From AP-15 sp963716115 (GTDB taxonomy: Bacteria; Pseudomonadota; Alphaproteobacteria; ATCC43930; CGMCC-115725): a stretch of 64,000 nt of DNA. The position numbers and the translations under genes were made by a program. Every line of letters begins with the position of its first letter. The stretch's first letter is position 1. The notes beneath the pieces were generated by a model. It did not search any database and was not told the DNA's origin. It saw only the letters and a list, made by a program, of their open reading frames with translations. This document shows positions 9,252 through 18,034 of the stretch, in pieces. The stretch is from assembly GCA_963716115.1 (NCBI GenBank), contig CAVQSZ010000006.1:62001-126000 (forward strand). The letters are read 5' to 3'.

Positions 9252-9333
9252 CCGTAGGATGGGTTGAGCATCGCGAAACCCATCGCAATGACCGTAGAAG
9301 ATGGGTTTCGCTCTCGCTCAACCCATCCTACGG
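9252..9333. repeat. Intergenic hairpin repeat
   Basis: Arms 9252-9283 and 9301-9333 are almost perfectly complementary (CCGTAGGATGGGTTGAGC against its inverse), with a 17-base loop. The GTAGGATGGGTTGAGC type of palindrome is widespread between genes of proteobacteria. It lies between the IS element and the convergent PEP-CTERM gene. The rest of 9209-9481 shows no gene. Confidence 0.7.
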
Positions 9334-9481
9334 GGCTGCACAGTTGAAATCATCTGAACGCACCTGCCCGCCCGGAAAGGCGGCTGTTTGTCAGTCCGGA
9401 ACCGCGCCGGCGACCGACCGGCTCGGCCGAGCGCAATGCGCCCGGCCGACCTGCGAATGGCGGTGAGGTCCGCGCTCTCGG

Positions 9482-10453
9482 TCAGGTGTGTCCGGCGGCT
9501 CGCCTGCGCCGGCCGATCGTCAGGCCGATCAGGCCGACGCTCAACAGGCTCAATGAGGCGGGCTCCGGCACCGCCGTCCGGCTGTCGAGATAGGCCCAAA
9601 CGCTGGGGTAGTTGAACACGCCGTCGCGTTCGGTCAGAGGCCCGGCGAGCCCGGAGGTCACGGTATCCCCGGCCGGCAGCACAAAGCCGCCCAGCACCAT
9701 GGTGCTGAAGAAATCGCTGGAGGCGGGGAGCCCCAATGGCAGCCAGAATTCTCCGACTGCGGCGAGCTGCGTGTTCATGTAAAACGTGGTGTTCGCGGCG
9801 ATATCGATCCCCATATTGACGGTGCCGTTGAATGAGTTTGCGGACGTATAGGTGTAATTATTAAGATATATACAATAATCGGTTCCGACGCCCGTATCGA
9901 AGCACGGGTTGCTCGCCGACCCGTCAGGGAGGTTGTCCTTGAAGAAATTCTGGGTGGTCGACGCCGGCTGGCTGCCTGTGGCCGCCTCGACTTGGACGGC
10001 GACCGTGAATCCAGCGGTACCCCCGCCGAATGGGTCGACGTGTCCCGCCGGGATTGTTCCATCGACCAAAAACGGCAGGGTCACATGAACGGACCCGGAA
10101 GAAGCGCTGCTGATGATGAAGCTGTCGGTAAAGGCGGCGTTTGCGACCTGATCCAGAGTGCGGGTCGCCGGGCCGGGTCCGTTAACGTTTGCCCTGGCGC
10201 GCAAGATGCCGGTGTCCGCGGCGGCACGTGATGATCCGTCCGCATTGCCGGCCTCTTCGTCCAACGGCGAGGCTGAGCCGTCGAACACATAGATTGGGGC
10301 GCTGAAGCTGCCATCCGAATTGATCACGGCCTGTTCTAAAGTAATCTCGTTGGGTGCGTGGGCGGCGAGCAGAGGCGCGGCGGCGGCCGGGGCGGCAGCC
10401 AGCATCGTTGCTGCAAGGCCGGATACGAGAGCGTGATTTCGGGTAAAGTGCAT
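9482..10453 (-). CDS. PEP-CTERM sorting domain protein, exported
   Basis: This 323-residue protein starts MHFTRNHALVSGLAATMLAA with a clear signal peptide (cleavage probably after AAAAP) and ends in a PEP-CTERM signal: VPEPAS, a hydrophobic stretch, then GRRRRAAG. It would be exported and processed by an exosortase, perhaps joined to extracellular polysaccharide. The middle is Thr/Ser/Asn-rich and beta-like and contains one close Cys pair (NPCFDTGVGTDYCIY). I recognise no catalytic domain. The ATG at 10453 is supported by AAGGAGAG seven bases upstream. The long upstream region carries a 14-base direct repeat and an 11-base C-run, treated separately. Confidence 0.85.
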   Translation of the reverse strand: MHFTRNHALVSGLAATMLAAAPAAAAPLLAAHAPNEITLEQAVINSDGSFSAPIYVFDGSASPLDEEAGNADGSSRAAADTGILRARANVNGPGPATRTLDQVANAAFTDSFIISSASSGSVHVTLPFLVDGTIPAGHVDPFGGGTAGFTVAVQVEAATGSQPASTTQNFFKDNLPDGSASNPCFDTGVGTDYCIYLNNYTYTSANSFNGTVNMGIDIAANTTFYMNTQLAAVGEFWLPLGLPASSDFFSTMVLGGFVLPAGDTVTSGLAGPLTERDGVFNYPSVWAYLDSRTAVPEPASLSLLSVGLIGLTIGRRRRAAGHT

Positions 10454-10563
10454 GCCACTCTCCTTGCGGGCAGGTTTCATCGCCATGTCATCAAGCAATT
10501 TTGATGCCATTTTAGATCCCCTTGATCGAATGAGCGTTTTTGCGAAATCCGACAGCCCTCCGA

Positions 10564-10700
10564 AAAGTTTTCCGACATTCCCCCCCCCCCGCGTTTTGTA
10601 TATCTCGTCGAGCATTTTTCAATCGGCGAGCTATATCAATGGGATCGACCGGAGAAGTCACCGAAGACCGCCCGGCCTTGCACCGTAAAGTTTTCCGACA
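10564..10700 (-). promoter_or_regulatory. Upstream region with a 14-base direct repeat and a poly-C tract
   Basis: The 14-mer AAAGTTTTCCGACA occurs at 10564-10577 and again at 10687-10700, 123 bases apart. It reads TGTCGGAAAACTTT in the direction of the PEP-CTERM gene. A run of 11 C lies at 10580-10590, about 130 bases upstream of that gene's ATG. The repeat could be a regulator site, and the homopolymer could vary in length. Neither has a recognised name. Confidence 0.45.
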
Positions 10701-10999
10701 GGCACATTCGCGGCGCGTCATGCAGCCTATCGCGCAGCAGCATCGCCGGCCGACCGGCGTCTGCCCGTGGCTCCCGCGTGTTTAGAGCAATTTCCGATCG
10801 GGTCGCACCCTCCTCATCCGGCTCGGGGCAGGGTTCGGCCTTACCTCGCTAACGCGGGTTTCGACCGGGTCGACGCGCTCGGCGCGCATCACCCCCACCC
10901 CGACCTGCCCTCATCGAGGGGGCGGGAGCACAAACAGGAGTGCTGATGAAGGCCCTCCCCCTTGCATCCCTACTGATGCGATCCGATCAAAAACCGCTC
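10701..10999. other. Intergenic stretch without a recognisable gene
   Basis: Nothing coding is supported here. The segment lies between the upstream region of the PEP-CTERM gene and the stop of the SDR gene at 11000. It contains no strong hairpin that I noticed. Confidence 0.5.
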
Positions 11000-11761
11000 C
11001 TAAAACTGCACCCGCTGGGTCAGCGCGCCGTCGATGATCAGATTGGTCCCGGTGATGAAGCCGGCGCGCGGGCTGGCGAGAAAGACGACCGCGTTCGCCA
11101 CCTCCTCGGGCGTCCCCATCCTCCCCATCGGGTTGCGCGACAGCATGGTCCGGAAGAGCTCCGGGTTGTTCTCCTCGAGCGTGCTCCATACCCCGCCCTT
11201 GAAATAGACGTTGCCGGGCGAGACCATGTTGGCGCGCACGCCCTTGGCGGCGAGGTTGCGGGCGAGCGCCTTGACATAGGGCGCGAGCGCCGCCTTGACC
11301 GAGGCATAGGGCCGCGGCGCGCCGGCGATCTCGACGGCGCCCGTGGTGCCGATCACGACGATCGCCCCGGCGCCCGATTTTTCGAGGAACGGGATCGCCG
11401 CCTCGACCCCGGCGACGGTTCCCATGATGTCGATCTCGAGGCTGCGGCGCCAGGAATCCTCGTCCATCGCCTGCGCCAACGCGCTGACATTGGCGATAAA
11501 GATGTCAAGCCCGCCGAGCGCCCCGGCCGTCTCGCCGACCCAGCCGCGCAACGCCTTCGTATCCGCCACGTCGACGACCCCGCCATGCGCCCTGACGCCT
11601 CTATGGGCGAGCGCCGCCACCGCCTCGTCGACCCCGGCCCGGCCGCGGGCGCAGACCGCCACGTCGCAGCCCTCCTCGGCCAACAGATCGGCGATCGCCC
11701 GGCCGATGCCGCGGGTGCCGCCGGTGACGATCGCCTTCTTGCCGTTGAGGCCCAGATCCAA
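11000..11761 (-). CDS. SDR family oxidoreductase, canonical active site
   Basis: This 253-residue SDR has TGGTRGIG for cofactor binding and the canonical catalytic pair in PYASVKAAL (YxxxK). The NNAG motif is changed to ANVSA. The best start is the TTG at 11761, because AAAGGAG lies seven bases upstream and it gives the N-terminus MDLGLNGKKAIVTG, parallel to the two SDRs at 1567 and 2420. An upstream ATG at 11791 would add ten unsupported residues. The C-terminal part (PMGRMGTPEEVANAVVFLAS, GTNLIIDGALTQRV) is typical of 3-oxoacyl-ACP reductase-like SDRs. It is divergent from the aminotransferase gene. Substrate is unknown. Confidence 0.88.
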   Translation of the reverse strand: MDLGLNGKKAIVTGGTRGIGRAIADLLAEEGCDVAVCARGRAGVDEAVAALAHRGVRAHGGVVDVADTKALRGWVGETAGALGGLDIFIANVSALAQAMDEDSWRRSLEIDIMGTVAGVEAAIPFLEKSGAGAIVVIGTTGAVEIAGAPRPYASVKAALAPYVKALARNLAAKGVRANMVSPGNVYFKGGVWSTLEENNPELFRTMLSRNPMGRMGTPEEVANAVVFLASPRAGFITGTNLIIDGALTQRVQF

Positions 11762-11868
11762 GCTCTTTCTCCTTTCCAAAGCCGATGACAAGATAGCCCA
11801 TCGGCTGGCGAATTGCCTTTTCTGCGGCGGATGGCGAGACTGCGGCGGACAAGGGTCAGGAGGGTTCG

Positions 11869-12794
11869 ATGCCTCTCGAAAACGAACGCGTCGCCTGGTT
11901 CAACGGCAGGATCGTGCGCGAGAGCGAGGTTATGATCCCGTTCCGCGACCAGGGGTTTCTGCGCGGCGACGCCGTTTTCGACATGACCCGCAGCTTCAAC
12001 GGCGCCGCCTTTCGCCTGACCGAGCACGTGGCGCGGCTCTACCGCTCATTGAAATACCTCGACATCGACCCCGGCCTGAACCGGCCGAGATGGTCGCGAT
12101 CAGCGAGGACGTGCTGGCGCGCAACCGCCACCTGCTCGGGCCCGGCGAGGATTACTGGCTCGCCCAGCGGATCAGCCGCGGCGTCCATCCGGTCGCGGGC
12201 GACAATTGGGATCACTACGGCCCCAACGTCATCGTCGAATGCGTGCCGCTGCCGCTGCGCGAGCGCGCCCGGCATTTCCGCGACGGCATCGAGGTGATCA
12301 CCCCGTCGGTGCGCCGCACGCCGCCCGATGCGCTGTCGCCGCGCGCCAAGATGCACCAGTACCTGAACCTCGTCCTCGCCGACCGCGAAGCAAAGGCGCA
12401 AAACCCCGAAGCTTGGGCGGTGCTGCTCGACGCCAGCGGCAACCTCGCCGAGGGTTTGGGCAGCAACATCTTTCTGGTGCGCGACGGCGGCTTGGCGACG
12501 CCGCGCGAGCGCTTTGTGCTGCCCGGGGTCAGCCGCCAGGCGGTGATCGACCTCGCCCGAGGGCTCGGCATCGCGTCGGAGGAAAAGGACCTCGACCTTT
12601 ACGACGCCTACACCGCCGACGAGTGCTTTCTGACCTCGACGAGCCTCTGCGTCTGCGGCGTGCGCAGCCTCAACGGCCGGAATTTCGCCGCCGGCGCGGT
12701 GCCGGGGCCGATCACCCGCAGGTTGATGGAGGCCTACAAGGAGCTGGTCGGCTGCGATTTCGTCGCGCAGTACCTGAACCGGCTCGACAGCTGA
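11869..12794 (+). pseudogene. Class IV aminotransferase (branched-chain type), single frameshift
   Basis: Two adjoining frames together make one PLP-dependent class IV aminotransferase of about 308 residues. The first, from the ATG at 11869, gives MPLENERVAWFNGRIV and DQGFLRGDAVFDMTRSF up to YLDIDPGLNRP. The second continues EMVAISEDVLARNRHLLGPG to the TGA at 12794, with SPRAKMHQYLNLV (the PLP-binding Lys is in this motif) and LAEGLGSNIFLV. The break is near 12085, where CCGGCCGAGATGG fits one missing base. Everything after it is in register, so a recent mutation or a sequence error are both possible. The intact enzyme would transfer amino groups between branched-chain or D-amino acids and 2-oxo acids. 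Confidence 0.8.
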
Positions 12795-14488
12795 TTTCGC
12801 TGTCGCGCATCGCCCTGCCGGCGCTGCTCGCGGTCAGCTCGCCGGCCGCCGCGCAGCCGCCGGCGAAGACGGCGACGCCGATCGAGCATCTGATCGTCGT
12901 CGTCGGCGAGAACGGCAGCTTCGACCACATCTTCGGCGCCTATGCCTCGCCGTCCGGAGCGCCGGTGCGCAACCTGCTGTCGCTCGGCATCGTCAACCCC
13001 GACGGCGGCCCGGGACCGAATTTCACGACAGCGGCGCAGCGCCGGGCCGAGGGGCTGGAGGCCTACGAGGTCACCCCGCGGATTATCGGCGCCTATGGCG
13101 AGCTGCCGCGGCCGGGAACCACTTACGCGGTCGGGCAGCCTGCCTATGTCGGCGACGAGCGCTTTCCGCCGCTGCTGCCGAACGGGCCCTACCCGATCAC
13201 CCGCTGGGTCGACTACGCGGCGCATGTCGGCGACCCGATCCACCGCTTTTTCCAGATGTGGCAGCAATATGACGGCGGGCGCAACGACCTCTTCGTCTGG
13301 GTCGCGGAGACCTCGGGCGAGGGCTCGCGCAACCGCGCCGACCCGGCCTCGCCGACCAACCAGGGCGGTGTGGCGATGGGGTTCTACAACATGGCCGCCG
13401 GCGACGCGCCTTATCTGCGTCAGCTCGCCGACCGCTATGCGATGAGCGACAACCACCACCAGCCGGTGATGGGCGGCACCGGGGCCAATTTTCAGGCGCT
13501 GGCGACCGGGCACGCGATCGCCTACCGCCATGACGGCGTCCTCTCCCGGCCCCCCGCAAATCAGATCGAGGATCCGAACCCGCTGCCCGGCAGCAACAAC
13601 CGCTATGCGCGGTCGGGCTATATGAGCGGTTCTTACGCCAACTGCTCGGACGCCAAGGAGCCCGGCGTCGCGGCGATCCGCGGCTATCTCGCGAGCCTGC
13701 CTTACGCGGCCTTCAACGACGGCGATTGCGAGCCGGGCGCCTGGTACCTCGTCAACAATTACGGCGCGGGGTTCGCCGCGTCCGGCGAGCCCATGGCGCT
13801 CGGCCCCGACCGCTTCCGCGCGCCGCCGCAGTCGCTGCGGACGATCGGCGAGGCGCTGGCGGAGAAGGGCGTCAGCTGGAAATGGTATTCGGGCGGACGC
13901 AGCGGGGACGGCGTGACGCGGGAATATTGCGGCGTCTGCGATCCCTTGACCTATTCGAGCGCAATCATGACCGGCCCGCTGCGCTCCAACCTGCAGGATC
14001 AGGCGGCGCTGTTCGACGACATCGGCCACGCCGGCCATATGCCGGCGGTCGCGTTTGTGATCCCGCCCAACGACGAATCCGGGCATCCCGCGTCGTCGAC
14101 CGTGTCGCAGTACGAGGGCTTCCTGCGCAAGCTGATCGACAAGGTGCAGGCGAACCCGGATTTATGGTCGAAGACGGCGATCCTGGCGACCGTCGACGAG
14201 GGTGGCGGCTACTGGGACAGCGGCTACATCCAGATCGTGGATTTTTTCGGCGACGGCAGCCGCATCCCGCTGATCGCGGTCTCGCCCTTCGCCAAGCCGG
14301 GCACGGTCGACCATACCTACACCGACCACGTGTCGATCCTGAAGTTCATCGAGGCGAATTGGCGGCTCGGACCGTTGTCGGCGCGCAGCCGCGACCACCT
14401 GCCGAACCCGGTCGCCGGCCGCGACGACCCCTATGTCCCGGCCAACCGCCCGGCGATCGGCGACCTGATGAGCCTGTTCGCGTTCTAG
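12791..14488 (+). CDS. Exported phosphoesterase, phospholipase C / acid phosphatase family
   Basis: This protein of about 565 residues belongs to the phosphoesterase family PF04185 (phospholipase C and AcpA-type acid phosphatases). The diagnostic N-terminal motif is GENGSFDHIFGAY, where ENxSFDHxFG is the family signature. Later come SDNHHQPVMGG, the metal-site motif TVDEGGGYWD and YTDHVSILKFIEANW. It starts with a signal-like stretch (RIALPALLAVSSPAAAQ), so it should act outside the cytoplasm. No ATG, GTG or TTG precedes that stretch in frame. The CTG at 12791 overlaps the aminotransferase stop as CTGA and is the likeliest start by translational coupling. If so, the upstream frameshift could lower its expression. 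Confidence 0.85.
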   Translation: MISLSRIALPALLAVSSPAAAQPPAKTATPIEHLIVVVGENGSFDHIFGAYASPSGAPVRNLLSLGIVNPDGGPGPNFTTAAQRRAEGLEAYEVTPRIIGAYGELPRPGTTYAVGQPAYVGDERFPPLLPNGPYPITRWVDYAAHVGDPIHRFFQMWQQYDGGRNDLFVWVAETSGEGSRNRADPASPTNQGGVAMGFYNMAAGDAPYLRQLADRYAMSDNHHQPVMGGTGANFQALATGHAIAYRHDGVLSRPPANQIEDPNPLPGSNNRYARSGYMSGSYANCSDAKEPGVAAIRGYLASLPYAAFNDGDCEPGAWYLVNNYGAGFAASGEPMALGPDRFRAPPQSLRTIGEALAEKGVSWKWYSGGRSGDGVTREYCGVCDPLTYSSAIMTGPLRSNLQDQAALFDDIGHAGHMPAVAFVIPPNDESGHPASSTVSQYEGFLRKLIDKVQANPDLWSKTAILATVDEGGGYWDSGYIQIVDFFGDGSRIPLIAVSPFAKPGTVDHTYTDHVSILKFIEANWRLGPLSARSRDHLPNPVAGRDDPYVPANRPAIGDLMSLFAF

Positions 14489-14521
14489 CTGTACCAACCA
14501 GACGCTCAACTCCGTTCTTAT

Positions 14522-14646
14522 CTTCCCATGGGCGTTCAGCGCACTGACTTAATTCCGCGGCGAAGGCCGGGAGCCATTGCTGGGATGGGCGCCGGCCTTC
14601 GCCGGTGTGGTTCACGAGTGGGTACGATCTGTTAGGTGTTATCCAC
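14522..14646. repeat. Dispersed repeat, copy B
   Basis: This is the second copy of the unit at 7898-8022, with the same order of landmarks and scattered base changes. It fills most of the spacer between the phosphoesterase gene and the convergent SpoIIAA-like gene. Here no insertion sequence abuts it. Confidence 0.65.
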
Positions 14647-14670
14647 CAGCGGGCTCGCGAGCGAGGCGCC

Positions 14671-15156
14671 CTATGACGCCACCCACTCGTCGGCTTCCCG
14701 GCGCGCGGCGAGGGCCGGCGCGGGGAGCGGCCGCGTCATCTGGCGCGATCTGGCCGGGTGCGCCCGGAGCGGCGATAAGCCGTCACCGGTCGATCGGGGC
14801 GTCGAGCGGGCGACGATCCAGGCCCGGCCTTCCTCGGTCTGGATCGTCGCGAATACCCGGATCTCGCTCGGGATCAAAAAGCGGATCGCCTTGACGGCGA
14901 GCCGGACCCAGGCGCAATCGGTCACGATGGCGACCCGCTCGCACCGCGACGCATGCTCGATCCCGAGGTCGAGATCGTCCCAGGCGGCGCCCGGAAACCG
15001 CGACCCGATCTCGTAATAGAGACGGATCTTCTCGTGCCGGCGGAGCGATTTTTCGATCGCCGGGGTCAGGACCTCGCGGCAGTCGCGCAGGGTCACCCGA
15101 CCCTTGACGGCGATGCCGACGACATTGCGCGGGAGGCCCTCGACGATCTCGATCAT
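14671..15156 (-). CDS. SpoIIAA-like STAS-fold protein
   Basis: The 161-residue product resembles the SpoIIAA-like family (PF11964, STAS/Sec14-like fold): GLPRNVVGIAVKGRVT, a central RLYYEIGSRFPGAAWDDL and RVAIVTDCAWVRLAVKAI. These small cytoplasmic proteins are of unknown role; some may bind lipids or act as anti-sigma-like regulators. The family normally ends near residue 125, and the last 35 residues here (PRSTGDGLSPL onward) are extra. It follows the porin gene on the same strand 27 bases downstream, so they may share a transcript. Confidence 0.75.
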   Translation of the reverse strand: MIEIVEGLPRNVVGIAVKGRVTLRDCREVLTPAIEKSLRRHEKIRLYYEIGSRFPGAAWDDLDLGIEHASRCERVAIVTDCAWVRLAVKAIRFLIPSEIRVFATIQTEEGRAWIVARSTPRSTGDGLSPLRAHPARSRQMTRPLPAPALAARREADEWVAS

Positions 15157-15183
15157 GACGTGGACAGCCCCTGATGCCCGCGG

Positions 15184-16830
15184 CTAGAACTTGACCCGAA
15201 ACTTGCTGATCAGCGCCTGGTCGGTGCCGAAGATGTTCGCCGCGACCTTGCGCTGGCCCCAGGTGTATTCGATGCCGGTGTCGATAAAGGCGACCGGGCT
15301 CCAGATCAGGTTGACGTGGATCGTCTGCAATTGCTTGTTCGCTGCCGCCGACTGCTGTGGCCCGAGCAGCTGCGTCGAGTAATCGTGCAGCTCGATGCCG
15401 TAGACGACATTGGAGCGCAGGTTCGGCAGCCACCAATGCTGGTAGCCGACCGTGGCGCCGAAGCCGAAGACCGGCTTGACCAGGATGTTCGAGCCCGCCA
15501 TGGGGCCCGAGCAAGTCGGGGTCGGCGTCGCGCACCTGGTGGTGTTTACGAAATTCGTCACCAACGCCGAATCGGTGGTTTCGTTGATATACCGGCCGAT
15601 GCCGTTGCCGACCGAGAACTGCCACGCAAAGTCGTCCTTGGCCCAGCCGAGCCAGCCGGGCTTGACATCGCCCGAGATGCCGCCGCCGTAGCCGACGAAC
15701 TGCTTGTCGACAAAAGCGCCGTCGTTGACCTGGAGCGTCGGGCGAACGACCGCGCGGAAATCGAAATGGCCCCAGGGCTGCGACCAGTACGAGGCGAAGG
15801 TGACGTCCGGCGCCGAGCTCTTGGTCGGGTTGGCGCCCAGGCTGCACGGACCGGTGAAGGTCGTGCCGTTGGCGGTGCAGTTGGTGCCGCCCGTCGAAAC
15901 CGGGTTCTGCCCGAGGTTGGTGTCGGATTGCACCTGGCCCGCCGGGGTCATCAGATCGGTCACGGGCGTTTCGAGCGAGGCTGACCAGGCGCTGCCCCAG
16001 GGGCCGGCGTAGGTGTAGCGGACCTGCGGGATGCGGACCACGCCGGCTTCGCCGACCGGGCCGCCGAAATCGAGCGTCTCGGGGTTGGCGTCGGGGTCGG
16101 AGAAGTTCGAGTTGGCCTGGCCGGCGAGGAAGCCGCCGAGGGTGGCGTAGGCGTAGCGCAGGCGCGGGATCAGGTTGTCCGACACATGGGTCAGGTTGTT
16201 GCCGCTGAAATTGTTGGTGCCGGCGAAGTCGAACTCGATAAAGGTGCGCGCCTCGCCATAGGCGGTCGGCGTGCGGGTCTCGACGTTGAGGCGCGTTTCC
16301 CGCGGGCTCATCAGAAAGACGCCGTTGCCGCGCGAGTGCTGGATGTTGACCGGGACGACAAAGTTCGGGGTGGTCTTCCCGGGCGCGTTCGGCACCGGCA
16401 CCGTCTGCCCGTGGACGTCGAGCGGCATGCTCAGCACGTTGCCGTTTTCTTGCAGGGTCGTGCTTTGGTTGCCGTTGGCCGGGCCGTTCTGGATCCAGTA
16501 ATCCATGGTCAGATCGGCAAAGCCGCCGACCCGGATCGAGGTGTCGGTGCCCGGGATCAGGAACGAGCGCGGGAAGCTGCCGCCGACCAGCGCCGCGCCG
16601 GGCACCGGGGCGGTGCCGTAGACGCTCGGCCCAGCGGTGCCGGGCGCGCCCAGATGCGACGGCGGCCCGCCTTGCGCGAGCTGCTCGATCCGCTGCTCCA
16701 GAAGCTGCTGATTGGCCTTCAAATCCGCCAATTCGTCGGCCTTGGCCGCAGGGAGATAGGCCAGCAGGGCGACCGCGGCGGTGAAACCGCCGATCGCCGC
16801 AAACATGCCGTTCCGACCTGTTCTCGTCAT
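15184..16830 (-). CDS. DcaP-like outer-membrane porin
   Basis: This 548-residue protein looks like a DcaP-type trimeric outer-membrane channel. It has a signal peptide (FAAIGGFTAAVALLAYLPAAKA), then a short coiled-coil (ADLKANQQLLEQRIEQLAQ), then SIRVGGFADLTMDYW at the start of a beta-barrel of alternating aromatic strands. It ends in Phe (FRVKF), the outer-membrane insertion signal. DcaP proteins pass dicarboxylates or other small anions; the substrate here is unknown. The ATG at 16830 is preceded by GGGGGAC. Upstream lie a dyad and a LuxR-type regulator gene, which could control it. Confidence 0.82.
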   Translation of the reverse strand: MTRTGRNGMFAAIGGFTAAVALLAYLPAAKADELADLKANQQLLEQRIEQLAQGGPPSHLGAPGTAGPSVYGTAPVPGAALVGGSFPRSFLIPGTDTSIRVGGFADLTMDYWIQNGPANGNQSTTLQENGNVLSMPLDVHGQTVPVPNAPGKTTPNFVVPVNIQHSRGNGVFLMSPRETRLNVETRTPTAYGEARTFIEFDFAGTNNFSGNNLTHVSDNLIPRLRYAYATLGGFLAGQANSNFSDPDANPETLDFGGPVGEAGVVRIPQVRYTYAGPWGSAWSASLETPVTDLMTPAGQVQSDTNLGQNPVSTGGTNCTANGTTFTGPCSLGANPTKSSAPDVTFASYWSQPWGHFDFRAVVRPTLQVNDGAFVDKQFVGYGGGISGDVKPGWLGWAKDDFAWQFSVGNGIGRYINETTDSALVTNFVNTTRCATPTPTCSGPMAGSNILVKPVFGFGATVGYQHWWLPNLRSNVVYGIELHDYSTQLLGPQQSAAANKQLQTIHVNLIWSPVAFIDTGIEYTWGQRKVAANIFGTDQALISKFRVKF

Positions 16831-16928
16831 CGTCCCCCGCCCCTGTCGGTTTCCTAAATCAGTGGTTGATTTTGACAGAGTGGGAGAGCGAAGCTATCCA
16901 TCCTGAGATTGAAATCGGATTGGGTCCG

Positions 16929-16961
16929 AGGTTTAGATCGATTGAAGGCAGGTCTAAACCT
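16929..16961. promoter_or_regulatory. Inverted repeat upstream of the porin gene
   Basis: AGGTTTAGA (16929-16937) and TCTAAACCT (16953-16961) are perfect 9-base inverted arms around a 15-base loop. They sit between the stop of the regulator gene (16986) and the porin start (16830). The region is visibly more AT-rich than its surroundings. It could be an operator for a dimeric regulator or the end of the regulator transcript; no T-run follows. Confidence 0.45.
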
Positions 16962-16985
16962 TCGCCCTCGATGCTGAACCCGCCC

Positions 16986-17660
16986 TCACAAGAATTCGCC
17001 CACCTGGCTTCGGCGGCGCACGTTCAGCTTGCCGAGCAGGTTGTGGACATGCGACTTCGTGGTCGCCAGGCTGACGTTGAGCTGGCGGGCGATCTCCTTG
17101 TCGCTGAGCCCGGTCCTGATCAGCTCGGCGGTCTGCCGCTCACGCCTGGTCAGCGTCGGCGGCGCGGCGTTGCGGTGGGTGTCGGGGGCCGAGCTGAGCG
17201 CGATCCGGCGGAGCAATCCGGCGGCGACCCGGCTCGAGCACGGCTGCCTTCCGTCGTGGATGTCCGCGACCAGGCGGACGAGATCGGCCAGGGCGGTGGT
17301 GCTCGGGATATAGCCGATCGCGCCCGCTTCCGCCCAAGCGATGATGTCGTCCTCGGTTTCCCGCACCGCGAATACGATGATGCGCATGCCGGGCGCCATC
17401 TCGATCGCGCGTCTGACGGCGGCGGCGCCTTCGGAAATCCCGACATCGACCAGCAGGACATCCGGCTGCAAGGTGGGGTTCAGCGCCGCTGCTTCAAATA
17501 GATCCGCCAAGTGCTTGACGACTCTCACAAGCGGGTCGCGCTCGAAGACCTCCGCGAGCGCCTCGCGCCGGAAGCGCACTGCGGAGACGATGACGATCCG
17601 CAGCCCCAGCGCATCGCCATCTGGCGCGACGGCGTGGCGCGACGCGATGTTTGCGTCCAT
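16986..17660 (-). CDS. LuxR-type regulator with degenerate receiver domain
   Basis: The 224-residue protein has a receiver-like N-terminal half and a LuxR helix-turn-helix at the end (TLTRRERQTAELIRTGLSDK, EIARQLNVSLATTKSHVHNL). The phosphoacceptor position is kept (DVLLVDVG, Asp72). The acidic pair after the first strand is missing (IVIVSAVRF), as are the conserved Thr/Ser (VFAVRE) and Lys (GYIPST). Phosphorylation control is therefore doubtful. The ATG at 17660 is preferred over one eight codons upstream because GGGAGG precedes it. No histidine kinase is adjacent. The neighbouring porin gene on the same strand is a plausible target. Confidence 0.85.
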   Translation of the reverse strand: MDANIASRHAVAPDGDALGLRIVIVSAVRFRREALAEVFERDPLVRVVKHLADLFEAAALNPTLQPDVLLVDVGISEGAAAVRRAIEMAPGMRIIVFAVRETEDDIIAWAEAGAIGYIPSTTALADLVRLVADIHDGRQPCSSRVAAGLLRRIALSSAPDTHRNAAPPTLTRRERQTAELIRTGLSDKEIARQLNVSLATTKSHVHNLLGKLNVRRRSQVGEFL

Positions 17661-18034
17661 GGCGCCTCCCTCCCGGCACGACACCCCGAGCCCGACCGGC
17701 GCGGGTGAAACCTTCTCTGATCAGGGATCGAAGCCTCAACCCAAGGGCGAACGCTCGGATCCCGTTGTCGCTGACGAGCCGGAGCGGATTTTTGTTTTTG
17801 GCGGCGGCCGCCCGAATCGTCTCGACTTATTGGCGCAGAAATATCCGCTCCCGGACGGCCTGTCCAGCATCATGTTATCCAATCTTCGGTTCAGTCGTGG
17901 TTCAGGACGGCGCTCGAAACCCGGGTCCGTCTCCGGTGCGGCGCCGAGGCCCGGCGCCCTGCCCATCGCAGCCCTCGCCCCCGGCGCCAGGGCGCCCTAC
18001 TCTGTCTGCCGCCGCATGGACCGGGAGCAGCATC

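Noticed and set aside
10580..10590. Poly-C run as an assembly gap or vector junction
   Set aside because: Flanking sequence continues normally and nothing else suggests a junction; a length error in the run cannot be excluded.
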